Of a stretch of 27,987 nucleotides of DNA, positions 14,710-22,024 are shown piece after piece. The stretch's first letter is position 1, and every line of letters starts with the position of its first letter. The stretch covers positions 1 through 27,987 of the forward strand of contig CALAYR010000110.1 of NCBI GenBank assembly GCA_937894805.1, written 5' to 3'. The translations under genes and the position numbers were made by a program. Source of the stretch: an uncultured Acidimicrobiaceae bacterium (GTDB taxonomy: Bacteria; Actinomycetota; Acidimicrobiia; Acidimicrobiales; RAAP-2). The notes below the pieces were generated by a model. That model worked only from the letters and a program-made list of their open reading frames with translations, was not told the DNA's origin and searched no databases.

Positions 14710-15486
14710 ATGAACATTGTCGTTTGCGTAAAGCAAATCCCAGACCCGGCGGCGCCCGCGTCGTTGGATCCCAACACACACAACCTTGACCGTACGGGCA
14801 AGCTCATTCTCGACGAAGCCGACACGTACGGCGTCGAAATGGCGCTCCAGTTGGTCGACAAGGCCGGCGCCGGTGAAGTCACCGTTGTCTCGATGGGCTC
14901 AGCTGCTGACCTGTCCGGAGTGCGTAACGCTCTGGCCATGGGTGCTGCCAAGGCCATCGTCGTTTCGGATGACGCCCTCCGTGGCACCGACGCCCTTGGA
15001 ACCGCCAAGGTCTTGGCTGCCGCCATCAAGCGCGTCAACCCCGACCTCGTGCTCTGCGCTACCGAGTCGAGTGACGGCTACACCGGAACTGTTCCCGTAC
15101 AGGTTGCTGAGCTCTTGGGCCTCCCTTCGGTGACCTTCGCTAAGTCGGTCACTGTCGACGGCTCGAACGTCAAGATCGACCGTCAGACCGACGGTGGTTA
15201 CGACGAAGTCACTACACCACTGCCCGCCGTCGTAACGGTGACTGCCGGTGTAGTTGAGCCTCGCTACGCGTCCTTCAAGGGCATCATGGCCGCAAAGAGC
15301 AAGCCAGTCGAGCAGCTCACTGCTGCCGACCTTGGTCTCGCTGCCGAGACGGGTGCCGCTGGCGCCGGTCAGGAAATCACCGCAGTCGTGGCCGCCGAAT
15401 CGCGCGCCGCGGGTGAGAAGTACACCGATGAGGGCGATGGAGCCGACAGGATTGTCGCCTTCCTCGAATCCATCAAGGTTCTGTAA
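14710..15486 (+). CDS. etfB: Electron transfer flavoprotein, beta subunit
   Basis: A 258-residue ETF-beta that, with the alpha subunit, accepts electrons from acyl-CoA and related dehydrogenases. Seen are MNIVVCVKQIPDP at the N-terminus, YGVEMALQL, the AMP-binding region (LCATESSDGYTG) and the signature region VVEPRYASFKGIMAAKSKP at residues 180-200. No Shine-Dalgarno precedes the ATG; TAACAT at 14696-14701 lies eight bases upstream, suggesting a leaderless or near-leaderless mRNA. It heads a two-gene operon with etfA. A palindromic operator candidate lies upstream. Confidence 0.95.
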   Translation: MNIVVCVKQIPDPAAPASLDPNTHNLDRTGKLILDEADTYGVEMALQLVDKAGAGEVTVVSMGSAADLSGVRNALAMGAAKAIVVSDDALRGTDALGTAKVLAAAIKRVNPDLVLCATESSDGYTGTVPVQVAELLGLPSVTFAKSVTVDGSNVKIDRQTDGGYDEVTTPLPAVVTVTAGVVEPRYASFKGIMAAKSKPVEQLTAADLGLAAETGAAGAGQEITAVVAAESRAAGEKYTDEGDGADRIVAFLESIKVL

Positions 15487-15498
15487 GGAGATATGAAC

Positions 15499-16452
15499 AT
15501 GTCAAACATTTGGGTCGTAGTCGAGCCCGCCAACGGCGCCCTCACCACTACATCATTAGAAATCCTTACGCACGCTCGCACGCTCGGTGGAACGGTCTCG
15601 GCCATCACCTGGGGTGGTCAGGGTGCAGCACTCGCCGCACAGGCTGGTGAGTACGGCGCAACCACGCTGCACGACGCTGGCGACCTCGCCGGTGCTCTGC
15701 CCGGCGCGCCTGTCGCTGGAGCCATCGCCGCTCTCGTCGCGAGCGCCGGAGCTCCCGACGTCATTTTGATTCCAACCTCGTATGACGGTCGCGACATTGC
15801 TGGTCGTTTGAGCGCCAAGCTCAACACCGGTGTTCTCACCAACGTCACCGGCTACAGCGCCGACGGCACTACTGAGCACCCCGTCTTCGGTGGTACTCAG
15901 ATTGTGAACGCTCGCTTCACCAGTGGCGGTCCCGGCATCGTGGTTATTCGCGCGAAGTCCTTCGCTGCCGAATCCGCTAGTGGCGCCGCCGCTACTGTCA
16001 ACTCAATCGCCGCGGGTGACCTCGGCGCAACGAACTCCGCCAAGATTGTGGCCTCGCACGTTGAAGAGCGTGTCGGACCCAAGCTCGAAGAGGCCGCCGT
16101 CATCGTCTCTGGTGGTCGTGGTTTGGGTGAGGCTTCGGCCTTCGCGCTCGTCGAAGATGCCGCCAAGTTGCTCAATGGAGCTTCTGGTGCTTCGCGCGCC
16201 ATCGTTGACGCCGGTTGGGTTCCTTACAGCAAGCAGGTTGGTCAGACCGGTAAGACGGTTAAGCCCACGGTCTACATCGCCTGCGGTATCTCCGGTGCTA
16301 CCCAGCACATGGTCGGTATGAAGGGCTCGAAGAACATCGTCGCTATCAACAAGGACGCCGATGCTCCCATCTTCCAGGTGGCTGACTTTGGAATTGTGGG
16401 CGACGTCCACAAGGTGCTCCCAGCGTTGATTGAGAAGCTCAAGTCTCGCTAG
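15499..16452 (+). CDS. etfA: Electron transfer flavoprotein, alpha subunit
   Basis: A 317-residue ETF-alpha carrying the FAD of the heterodimer. The N-terminal domain opens MSNIWVVVEPANG. The C-terminal FAD domain has the conserved GRGLGEASAFALVEDAA, VDAGWVPYSKQVGQTGKTV, YIACGISGATQHMVGM and NKDADAPIFQVADFGIVGD segments, read in order. I start it at the ATG at 15499 rather than 15493 because AAGGAG at 15485-15490 is then eight bases away instead of two. It sits 12 bases after etfB. No ETF-quinone oxidoreductase or acyl-CoA dehydrogenase is in the window. A strong hairpin terminator follows. Confidence 0.95.
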   Translation: MSNIWVVVEPANGALTTTSLEILTHARTLGGTVSAITWGGQGAALAAQAGEYGATTLHDAGDLAGALPGAPVAGAIAALVASAGAPDVILIPTSYDGRDIAGRLSAKLNTGVLTNVTGYSADGTTEHPVFGGTQIVNARFTSGGPGIVVIRAKSFAAESASGAAATVNSIAAGDLGATNSAKIVASHVEERVGPKLEEAAVIVSGGRGLGEASAFALVEDAAKLLNGASGASRAIVDAGWVPYSKQVGQTGKTVKPTVYIACGISGATQHMVGMKGSKNIVAINKDADAPIFQVADFGIVGDVHKVLPALIEKLKSR

Positions 16453-16468
16453 CCGTACTTCGCATTTA

Positions 16469-16502
16469 CAAACAACCCCGGCCATTGGGCCGGGGTTGTT
16501 TG
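16469..16502 (+). terminator. Intrinsic terminator after etfA
   Basis: A perfect 15-bp inverted repeat (CAAACAACCCCGGCC and its complement) with an ATTG loop. The right arm ends in GGGGTTGTTTG followed by CTTTCT, so the T-rich part is mostly within the stem. It lies between convergent etfA and the phosphatase gene and could work in both directions. Confidence 0.85.
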
Positions 16503-16521
16503 CTTTCTAGAAGCAGTCAAA

Positions 16522-17124
16522 CTATTCGGCTCGACGGATCCAACGGATAATCGTGGCGATATCAATCTCGTTGTCACGAAACCACTGCTCGGTCTTATCC
16601 AGCACAGCGTCCAGCTCGTGCCCGTTGGCTTCAAGCTGCTTGGCCGTGGCCGTAATCGCATCCTCGGCGTAGATGATGCCGGCGATTGGTCTGGCCTTTC
16701 TAATGGCATCGAGCGCATCGACGGGATTCCAACCCTGATCAATGAGGTAGGCGAGTGCCATGGAGGGCCCCCGGTTCACGCCCATGTGGCAGTGCACCAT
16801 CACTACGGCGTTCTCGTGCTGGCGGGCCTCGTGAAGAGCGGTGAGTCCTTCGTCGAACCACGCCTGGTCCTGACTCGTGCCATCGTCGTGCGTGCCGAGG
16901 TAGTGGTAGCGAATATGGGGCGCGAGCTCCTTGACGAGTTTTTCATCTGTCCACTCTCCGCGAACGTCAACGATGTCGGTCACGCCCGCTTCAATCCACT
17001 CGTTCAATTTCAGGGCCGCCTCTTCGCGGTCCATTGGGAGATCTCCCGAGATAACAAGCCAGTCAGTGACGGGGCAGACCTGGCGGTGCCAGTTGGCAAT
17101 TTCATGCAGCTGTACTTCACTCAT
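16522..17124 (-). CDS. Dual-specificity protein phosphatase-like protein
   Basis: A 200-residue cysteine-phosphatase domain. The P-loop reads HCHMGVNRGPS, with nucleophile C112 and R118 in the C-x5-R pattern. The Ser/Thr that normally follows the arginine directly is glycine here. The general acid is probably D80 or D81 in GTHDDGTS. FIxD-type structure is visible at DIVDVRGEW, and AYLIDQGWNPVDALDAIRKARP follows the P-loop as in DUSPs. I start at the ATG at 17124 because AAGGAG lies five bases upstream; a frame from 17160 would include that site. The C-terminal 45 residues are extra helices. The substrate is unknown. Confidence 0.83.
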   Translation of the reverse strand: MSEVQLHEIANWHRQVCPVTDWLVISGDLPMDREEAALKLNEWIEAGVTDIVDVRGEWTDEKLVKELAPHIRYHYLGTHDDGTSQDQAWFDEGLTALHEARQHENAVVMVHCHMGVNRGPSMALAYLIDQGWNPVDALDAIRKARPIAGIIYAEDAITATAKQLEANGHELDAVLDKTEQWFRDNEIDIATIIRWIRRAE

Positions 17125-17165
17125 TTTCTCTCCTTGAGAATCCGGTCCGAAAATGGACAACTCGT

Positions 17166-17185
17166 GCTCGCCACGAAGGGCGAGC
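17166..17185. repeat. Perfect 7-bp hairpin between the NTF2-like and phosphatase genes
   Basis: GCTCGCC and GGCGAGC flank a six-base loop. It lies downstream of the NTF2-like gene on the minus strand and could contribute to transcription termination, although no T run follows. Confidence 0.45.
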
Positions 17186-17228
17186 GGTTGTTACGTAAGC
17201 GTCAGAGTGGCGACGCGCAACCGTACTT

Positions 17229-17284
17229 CAGTAGTTCCAGAGTAGAGAGAGGGTGTGACATCACGCGAAGTGATGGAACTACTG
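17229..17284 (-). other. Nested inverted repeats at the 3' end of the NTF2-like gene
   Basis: An outer perfect 10-bp pair (CAGTAGTTCC at 17229-17238 and GGAACTACTG at 17275-17284) encloses a perfect 6-bp hairpin (CATCAC at 17259-17264 and GTGATG at 17270-17275, loop GCGAA). The right outer arm contains the TAG stop of the NTF2-like gene. In the minus-strand RNA this gives a multi-stem element beginning at the stop codon. No U run follows, so it is not a standard intrinsic terminator. Confidence 0.5.
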
Positions 17285-17719
17285 CATCTGTTCGAGCATG
17301 GCCTTCATCTGGGCGTGAATGAGATTTATGGCCTTGAGCGGACGGATCATCACCTTGAACTCAATGATGCGGCCTTCGTCGTTGCACTTCATCATGTCCA
17401 CGCCATTGACTTGCGTGCCATCAATCATTGTTTCGAATTCCAACACGGCGTCGTGACCCTGCATCACTTCGCGAACGTAGTGAAAGGAGTTCGTCTTGCT
17501 CTCCTTCGAAGCAGCGGAGTCGCCGGGAAATACCTGTCCGGCCGCACCGAGATACAACTTGGTGAGTTCCTTGCCTCGCTGGGGCGTAAAGACAATGGGC
17601 GAGAGGAAGACGCACTCGTCGTCTAAGAGTGCGTCGAGTCCGCCGGAAAGCTCGCCGGCCATGTGCTGGTGCCACTGGTGAACAACGGCAACAATCGGGT
17701 CTTCGTGATGATTACTCAT
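17279..17719 (-). CDS. NTF2-like (SnoaL-type) small protein
   Basis: A 146-residue cone-shaped NTF2-like fold. The N-terminal helices (VVHQWHQHMAGE) lead to LDALLDDECVFLSPIVFTPQRGKELTKLYLGAAG, then beta strands (AVLEFETMIDGTQVNGVDMM and GRIIEFKVMIRPLKAIN). This resembles the SnoaL/polyketide-cyclase group, which also contains steroid isomerases and many binding proteins. Catalytic identity cannot be assigned. A TACAGT -10 box lies exactly six bases before the ATG, indicating a leaderless mRNA. It is divergent from an alpha/beta hydrolase, and its 3' end carries a nested inverted repeat. Confidence 0.8.
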   Translation of the reverse strand: MSNHHEDPIVAVVHQWHQHMAGELSGGLDALLDDECVFLSPIVFTPQRGKELTKLYLGAAGQVFPGDSAASKESKTNSFHYVREVMQGHDAVLEFETMIDGTQVNGVDMMKCNDEGRIIEFKVMIRPLKAINLIHAQMKAMLEQMQ

Positions 17720-17725
17720 AGCGGA

Positions 17726-17731
17726 ACTGTA
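17726..17731 (-). promoter_or_regulatory. -10 element (TACAGT) for the NTF2-like gene
   Basis: TACAGT is exactly six bases upstream of the ATG at 17719, and no ribosome-binding site lies between. It points to a leaderless transcript. Confidence 0.55.
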
Positions 17732-17801
17732 CAGAATCGGGGCAGTTCACCACTGTTTTCGGCCTCATGGCGAAGAGTTAAGCCCGCTCGGAGCCGACCC
17801 G

Positions 17802-17807
17802 TAGATT
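17802..17807 (+). promoter_or_regulatory. -10 element (TAGATT) for the alpha/beta hydrolase
   Basis: TAGATT is exactly six bases upstream of the ATG at 17814. There is no Shine-Dalgarno sequence, so transcription likely begins at the start codon. Confidence 0.55.
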
Positions 17808-17813
17808 GCTCTC

Positions 17814-18785
17814 ATGATTTCTACACACGGTTCACACCCCATTGGACGCGCTTCCCATCTTCTCGTTGATCAGGCCCGAGAGAACCGACTCGTGGGCGTT
17901 GAAGTTTGGTTTCCGCGGGCCTCCGCCGAAGGTGACCCCATGATGTACGAGCTCCTCCCCGGAATTGGTTTTTATGGTGCCGCCCTCGCTGGTGGCTCGC
18001 CAGTAACGGCACCACTGCCAACGGTGATCGTTTCCCACGGCCACATGGGCACGCGACTCGTCTACTCCCAGCTCTGCGAAGCCCTGGCCTCCCACGGCTA
18101 CGCCGTCATTGCCCTCGACCATCAGGGTGACACCATGGCCGATGTCCTCTTGGGCGGCGGTGTTGATGAAGACACCAATATCGCAATGCGCGTTGCCGAC
18201 TTGCAGTTTCTTCTGGACTCAGCCCTGGGTCGGATTGCTGGCTTCGACCACGGTCTGACGATTGATCAGAATGCCATTTCGGCATTAGGCCATTCGTTCG
18301 GGGCCTACGCCATCTTTGCTTGGGCCGGTACCGAGCAGGGTCGATCGGTGTTGCAGTCGTTGATTGCTCTCGAACCGTATCTAGTGCGACTCACTGCTGC
18401 CGAACTCGAGCGTGTCGCAACCACTGCCTTGATTGTGGCCGGTGACAAGGATGCGACGACACCAGTTGAAACCAACATTCACCCCGTCTTGCCCCAACTC
18501 CAAAAAGACAAGACGACCGCCCTGCTATTGAGCAACGTTGGCCACCAAGGCTGCTCGGACGTTGGTATGTACATCGAAGTGGCTCCCACCGTCCCGGGAG
18601 TCCCGGACTTTGTGTTGGAGTTCATGGGCACCATGGGTGATGACACCACCGGTACGGCCGGCGATCCTTGGCGTCCGGTGACCGAGGCCCATATCGAACT
18701 CGTACGGACGTGGTTGGCCAACATTGGTGACTCTGAACTCCTCGCGTCCGTGGCGCAACGGCACTCAGGACGACCACTGCTCTAA
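17814..18785 (+). CDS. Alpha/beta hydrolase (PAF-acetylhydrolase / dienelactone-hydrolase-like)
   Basis: A 323-residue hydrolase. The oxyanion loop SHGHMGT (about 74-80) precedes the nucleophile elbow GHSFGA (S161). The acid is probably D213 in AGDKDATTP, and the histidine H244 in NVGHQGCSD. LVGVEVWFPRAS near the N-terminus and the GH-S-GA elbow resemble bacterial platelet-activating-factor acetylhydrolase-like esterases. No signal peptide is visible; the N-terminus is polar. The substrate is unknown. It has a leaderless-type promoter six bases before its ATG and is followed after 38 bases by an SDR gene with its own promoter. Confidence 0.8.
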   Translation: MISTHGSHPIGRASHLLVDQARENRLVGVEVWFPRASAEGDPMMYELLPGIGFYGAALAGGSPVTAPLPTVIVSHGHMGTRLVYSQLCEALASHGYAVIALDHQGDTMADVLLGGGVDEDTNIAMRVADLQFLLDSALGRIAGFDHGLTIDQNAISALGHSFGAYAIFAWAGTEQGRSVLQSLIALEPYLVRLTAAELERVATTALIVAGDKDATTPVETNIHPVLPQLQKDKTTALLLSNVGHQGCSDVGMYIEVAPTVPGVPDFVLEFMGTMGDDTTGTAGDPWRPVTEAHIELVRTWLANIGDSELLASVAQRHSGRPLL

Positions 18786-18811
18786 TCACCGCCGAACGCG
18801 GGAGCGGGCAA

Positions 18812-18817
18812 TAGCCT
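18812..18817 (+). promoter_or_regulatory. -10 element (TAGCCT) for the second SDR gene
   Basis: TAGCCT is exactly six bases upstream of the ATG at 18824, in the 38-base gap after the hydrolase. No Shine-Dalgarno sequence is present. Confidence 0.5.
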
Positions 18818-18823
18818 GCGTCC

Positions 18824-19615
18824 ATGAGAATCCTTATTACTGGAGCGGGTCGGGCCATTGGCGCCGCCACCGCCACCGTCCTTGCTCAAGCTGGTCACGA
18901 AGTTATTGCAACGGCCCGCAACGTGTCGCTCCTGGATGACCTCGAGGTCGCCATGAAGTTGTCGCTCGATGTCACCGACGAAGCCTCCATTGATGCCTGC
19001 TTGGTCGCCGCCGGTCCGATCGATGTGCTGGTGAACAACGCCGCGCTCGGTGGCTCGGCCCCGTTAGAGGCCTTCCCGCTCGATCACATTCGCCAGATGT
19101 TCGAGACCAACACACTGGGCCCGGTCCGCATGGCTCAAAAGGTCATTCCCGGTATGCGCGAACGTGGCCACGGTGTCATTGTCAACGTTTCGTCCATTCA
19201 AGGGAGAGTGGCGACGCCGCTCGAAGGACCCTACGCCGCAACGAAGTTTGCCCTCGAGGCCTTTTCCGAGACGCTGCACTACGAAGTTGGACACTTCGGC
19301 ATTCGTGTCGTCATCGTGGAACCCGGTTACACCGCACCCGGGATGAAGATGAATAACGACCACCTGCCACAACCCGACGCCTACCAGGGTCTCTACGACC
19401 AGTGGAATGACACTGACTCCAAGGTCACGGGTGAGGGCGGCCGACCCGGTCCCGAAATTGTGGGCAACGCCATCTTGAACGCGGTGGCTGACCCCGCAAC
19501 ACCACTGCGTGTTCGCGTGGGCGCCGACACGGAGATGATTCTCGGTGCGCGTACCGCCATGGATGACGAAACTTTCGAAAGTACGATGCGTGCCGTTCTG
19601 GGTCTGACTTGGTAG
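18824..19615 (+). CDS. Short-chain dehydrogenase/reductase (SDR)
   Basis: A 263-residue classical SDR. The cofactor loop TGAGRAIG is at 6-13, with arginine at the end of the second strand (TAR, R32), which favours NADP(H). NNAA is at 71-74, with catalytic S123 or S124 (NVSS), Y137 and K141 (YAATK), and EPGY after strand six. The substrate is unknown. It differs from the SDR at 4170 in cofactor preference and sequence, so it is not a recent duplicate. The MFS transporter follows after eight bases (or overlaps, if a TTG start is used), suggesting an operon in which both may handle the same small molecule. Confidence 0.88.
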   Translation: MRILITGAGRAIGAATATVLAQAGHEVIATARNVSLLDDLEVAMKLSLDVTDEASIDACLVAAGPIDVLVNNAALGGSAPLEAFPLDHIRQMFETNTLGPVRMAQKVIPGMRERGHGVIVNVSSIQGRVATPLEGPYAATKFALEAFSETLHYEVGHFGIRVVIVEPGYTAPGMKMNNDHLPQPDAYQGLYDQWNDTDSKVTGEGGRPGPEIVGNAILNAVADPATPLRVRVGADTEMILGARTAMDDETFESTMRAVLGLTW

Positions 19616-19623
19616 AGAGTCCG

Positions 19624-20847
19624 GTGCCTGCGGCCGCAGACATCCAACCGCGCACCGTTCGAGTTTTAGCCACGGCCCAGGTGTTGTCGGGTGTTGGCAC
19701 CTCAGGCACCGTTGCCGCCGGTTCACTCTTAGTTTCTTCAATCTCGCACTCGGCCACACTCGCCGGGTTGGCGCAAACGTTTTCAGTGTTAGGTGCCGCC
19801 TTGATGGCCATTCCGCTGGCCCGGCTGACCAATCGCGGCGGCCGACGTTTGGCGCTGACGTCGGGCTATGTGGTCGGTAGTTTCGGCGCCGCTCTGGCCA
19901 TTGTGGGTGGCGCCCTGCGAGCTCTTCCTGTTGTCTTCGTGGGTGCACTACTCCTCGGCGCGGCCTCGGCATCGTCCTACCAAGCACGCTTCGCCGCGAT
20001 TGATCTCGCCACCCCCGAGAGTCGGGCTCGGAATCTTTCCGTAGTCGTCTGGGGATCGACGGTGGGGGCAGTGGCCGGTCCCAACCTCATTACGCCGTCG
20101 GGTTGGCTCGCCCATCTCTTAGGACTACCTCGCCTCGTCGGTCCCTATCTCTTGGCCGCTTCCACCTTGATGGTCTCCCTCACGGTGATTCGACTCTTCC
20201 TCCGCCCTGATCCCTATATCGTCGCCAATCAGAACGCTGAGACGGGCGTGATGAGGGCCCAACTGCCAATGCGACAGGTTCTGGGCATCATTCGCCGCAA
20301 CCGCCGTGCGCTGCTCGGTGTCAGTGCCGTGGCGATTGGTCACCTCGTTATGGTCGGCGTCATGGTGATGACGCCCGTGCATATGAAGCAGGTCGACGTG
20401 ACCTTGACCATCATTGGTCTCGTCATCAGTATTCACATCCTGGGCATGTTTGCGTTCTCGCCACTCGTTGGTTGGTTGAGCGACAAGTTCGGGCGCGTAC
20501 GTTCCATTCAGCTTGGCGTCCTGCTTCTCATCGCCGCAGTAGTCACGGCCGGCACGGCACAAGGAATGAATACGTGGCAGTTAGGCGCCGGTCTCTTCAT
20601 GCTGGGTCTGGGCTGGTCGTTCACCCTGATCTCGGGATCCACGTTGCTGTCGGAGTCAGTTGATGATGAAGTGCGCTCATCGACGCAGGGTACGAGTGAC
20701 CTCATTATGAATCTGATGGGCGCGGCCGGTGGAGCCGTGGCCGGCGTCATCATCGGACTATTGAACTACCACTGGCTCTGTGGTCTTGCCATAATTCCGG
20801 TGGCTTTGTTGGCCGTTGGCACGATTGTGGTGATTGAGCGTCGTTAA
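19624..20847 (+). CDS. Major facilitator superfamily transporter
   Basis: About 407 residues with roughly 12 hydrophobic segments in two halves. Motif-A-like loops are visible in each half: LARLTNRGGRRLAL after the second helix and GWLSDKFGRVRSIQ in the C-terminal half. It is probably a drug-efflux-type proton antiporter in the inner membrane; the substrate is unknown. I chose the GTG at 19624; a TTG at 19609, overlapping the SDR's stop, is an alternative adding five residues. The stop overlaps the stop of the convergent SCO1664-like gene by four bases (TTAA). Confidence 0.87.
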   Translation: MPAAADIQPRTVRVLATAQVLSGVGTSGTVAAGSLLVSSISHSATLAGLAQTFSVLGAALMAIPLARLTNRGGRRLALTSGYVVGSFGAALAIVGGALRALPVVFVGALLLGAASASSYQARFAAIDLATPESRARNLSVVVWGSTVGAVAGPNLITPSGWLAHLLGLPRLVGPYLLAASTLMVSLTVIRLFLRPDPYIVANQNAETGVMRAQLPMRQVLGIIRRNRRALLGVSAVAIGHLVMVGVMVMTPVHMKQVDVTLTIIGLVISIHILGMFAFSPLVGWLSDKFGRVRSIQLGVLLLIAAVVTAGTAQGMNTWQLGAGLFMLGLGWSFTLISGSTLLSESVDDEVRSSTQGTSDLIMNLMGAAGGAVAGVIIGLLNYHWLCGLAIIPVALLAVGTIVVIERR

Positions 20848-21548
20848 ATCAGGGGCCACGGATAGGGCGGCCACTCGTTCTCTTCATCGGGAAACGGCAG
20901 TTCGCCTTGCGCTTCCAGCCAGGTAGCCCGTTCCAACGTTGCCGTTACTTCATCGAGTGAGAGCCACTCGTTGAGCGTTCCACCTTGTGTTGCGAGGAGT
21001 TGAGCAATTCCATCCGAGACCGACGCGGGAATTGGACTGCCCGCAAAGTCCCAGATCACCGTGCGTAACTTGTCCTCCTCAGCAAAGCAGAGGCCTTGGT
21101 CGATAGCCCAGCAACGGGTTCCGTCAAAGAGCACGTGACCACTTTTGCGATCCGTGTTGTTTGCGATGAAGTCCCAGCAGGCCAGTTCGGTGAACCACGT
21201 CTCCAGGCGACCGTCTTCTCTCAGGGTGAAGTAGTGATCGTCGGTGGCCGTTATCCAACGCTGGAGTGAGCCGGGGCCGAACTCGCTCTCGGTCCGACCG
21301 ACGGTCTCGGGAACGAGATGGAGATTCATACTGCGGCTGAGTTCATAGGCCGCCACCTCGCGACGCCACAGGCCATCGGGGAAGTCCCACAGTGGGCGTT
21401 CGCCAAGTTCCGTCTTGAAACAGGCTTCCATGGAGCGACCCTCATAGTGCACTTGGACTAGGAGGGCTTGGTTCGTTGAAGCATTGATCCGTCCCACGAC
21501 TTCAATCTCTCCGGAGAGCAGATGGTGGGCGGTTTCCTCGGGGGTCAT
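20844..21548 (-). CDS. SCO1664 family protein (PI3/4-kinase-like fold)
   Basis: A 234-residue member of the SCO1664 family, a conserved actinobacterial protein. It carries kinase-like signatures: a lysine in EACFKTELGERPLWDFPDG, the catalytic-loop-like WDFIANNTDRKSGHVL, and an IDQGLCF motif in the DFG position. This is the pattern of phosphatidylinositol-3/4-kinase-related folds. The substrate is unknown. It is the last gene of a three-gene minus-strand operon with DUF3090 and a phosphomutase-like protein, and its ATG overlaps the DUF3090 stop by four bases. The same triad exists in mycobacteria (Rv2133c-Rv2135c, near mshC). Confidence 0.87.
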   Translation of the reverse strand: MTPEETAHHLLSGEIEVVGRINASTNQALLVQVHYEGRSMEACFKTELGERPLWDFPDGLWRREVAAYELSRSMNLHLVPETVGRTESEFGPGSLQRWITATDDHYFTLREDGRLETWFTELACWDFIANNTDRKSGHVLFDGTRCWAIDQGLCFAEEDKLRTVIWDFAGSPIPASVSDGIAQLLATQGGTLNEWLSLDEVTATLERATWLEAQGELPFPDEENEWPPYPWPLI

Positions 21549-22024
21549 CGAATCGGAGCCGAATTTCCGTTAGTTCGAGGACAGTCGTGCCCCTTGGGGT
21601 CGAGCGGCAGGTGACAGAGAGGGCACGGGGGTCGGCCGGCCTCCACGAGTTGGGTGATGGCAATTGCCAGAGCTCCGGCCCACTCTTTGGTGAGCGTGAC
21701 GTTCAAAACATCTTCCTCGTCGACTGAGCTAATAGTGAGGAGAATTGCTTGGCCGTCGTGGTCAAGGGCCACCGTGATGTCACCGGCCACAAAGTCAGGC
21801 TCGTACTCGGGCTCGAGTGCCAGGTCCTCGTGCAGGTGCCCCGGCCGTCCCAGTTCGCGAATGGCCGCGGCCATCCACTCCGCCACTGCGGAGAGCTGCT
21901 GCTTCTCGGTCTTGATGATGGTGAGCCGTCGGCCTTCACGAACTTGCAGCAAGAAGAGTCGGGCTCCGACGGCACCGCGAGTGCCGACCATGATTTTGTC
22001 GGGATTTAAGAATTCGTAGTTCAT
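21545..22024 (-). CDS. DUF3090 family protein
   Basis: A 159-residue DUF3090 protein. The N-terminus is MNYEFLNPDKIMVGTRG, then FLLQVREGRRLTIIKTEKQQ. The C-terminus has a zinc-ribbon-like cluster: C134-x2-C137 (CPLC) with H146 and C148 (GHDCP). The function is unknown. I start at the ATG at 22024, which overlaps the upstream phosphomutase stop by four bases. The frame stays open to 22252, but the extra 76 residues are antisense-free readthrough of the phosphomutase gene in another frame and look unlike protein. Confidence 0.9.
   Translation of the reverse strand: MNYEFLNPDKIMVGTRGAVGARLFLLQVREGRRLTIIKTEKQQLSAVAEWMAAAIRELGRPGHLHEDLALEPEYEPDFVAGDITVALDHDGQAILLTISSVDEEDVLNVTLTKEWAGALAIAITQLVEAGRPPCPLCHLPLDPKGHDCPRTNGNSAPIR

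Noticed and set aside
19064..19987. Open frame of 307 codons on the minus strand
   Set aside because: It is antisense to the second SDR and the MFS gene, both clearly coding; it crosses two genes and looks like random translation.
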